DNA of 5,125 nt from Bacteroidales bacterium. GTDB taxonomy: Bacteria; Bacteroidota; Bacteroidia; Bacteroidales; UBA12077. The first letter of the stretch is position 1, and each line of letters begins with the position of its first letter. This document shows, in pieces, positions 5,067 through 5,125 of the stretch. Below the pieces are notes generated by a model. The model made no database searches and was not told where the DNA came from. It worked only from the letters and a program-made list of their open reading frames with translations. Made by a program: the position numbers and the translations under genes. The stretch lies in the NCBI GenBank assembly GCA_030156305.1, contig JASGMZ010000221.1:1-5125 (forward strand). Reading direction: 5' to 3'.

Positions 5067-5125
5067 ATGAAGTGGTCACTTCATTGCATGAAAAGATTAA
5101 GAGAGCGAAAAATTTCAATCGATGA
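5067..5125 (+). CDS. DUF4258-like protein, partial at window end
   Basis: The frame reads MKWSLHCMKRLRERKIS and continues off the window. The spacing of Trp, His, Arg and Arg followed by ISIDD is that of the start of DUF4258 proteins, small domains of about 80-100 residues often found near toxin-antitoxin and mobile genes; their activity is not established. The frame is open upstream to a TAG at 4992-4994 and includes the codons for KIENLRKYCLDDK. The position equivalent to the copy 1 ATG is AAG at 5025-5027, and no ATG, GTG or TTG lies between the stop and 5067. The first usable start is therefore the ATG at 5067, which lacks a Shine-Dalgarno sequence. The gene may be poorly translated or dead. 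Family membership is a motif-level judgement on 20 codons. Confidence 0.5.
   Translation, partial: MKWSLHCMKRLRERKISID

Overview
The window suggests a low-GC Gram-positive anaerobe of the Bacillota, probably a clostridial lineage. Base composition is mostly about 30-35% GC in the stretches I sampled, Shine-Dalgarno sequences are strong and purine-rich, one gene is a radical-SAM enzyme, and the surface-sugar genes are of clostridial flavour. I cannot name the genus.

The main theme is a decayed surface-glycan or flagellin-glycosylation locus (nonulosonic acids such as legionaminic acid). Four gene remnants belong to such clusters: the C-terminal third of a HisH-like glutamine amidotransferase (86-289), a frameshifted and stop-interrupted SAM methyltransferase (about 328-929), the C-terminal tail of a CMP-nonulosonate (NeuA/LegF-like) cytidylyltransferase (2378-2566), and the N-terminal third of a LegC-like aminotransferase (4266-4712). 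None of the four can encode a complete enzyme.

Three open frames appear intact among these remnants. A 465-residue B12-domain-type radical-SAM protein lies at 947-2344. A translationally coupled pair follows: a 104-residue Lys-rich protein of unknown function (2529-2843) and a 477-residue SIR2-like protein with a zinc-ribbon-like pair of CxxC motifs (2836-4269). The SIR2-like protein is the best candidate for an uncharacterised system, because SIR2-like domains recur as NAD-consuming effectors of bacterial immunity. Its start of translation is tied to the small gene by an 8-base overlap. The aminotransferase fragment overlaps its stop by 4 bases, so the last three frames read as one operon.

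The right end (4692-5057) is a tandem duplication of a module of about 180 bp, beginning exactly where aminotransferase homology stops. Each copy carries a promoter-like segment, a GTGAC...GTCAC inverted repeat, a CTATTC/GAATAG hairpin and the first codons of a DUF4258-like gene. The first copy keeps the ATG but loses the body. The second keeps the body, which runs off the window, but has AAG in place of the ATG.

The left edge (1-85) has no convincing gene. The spacers 759-946 and 2345-2528 are filled by methyltransferase and cytidylyltransferase remnants rather than by clean intergenic DNA.
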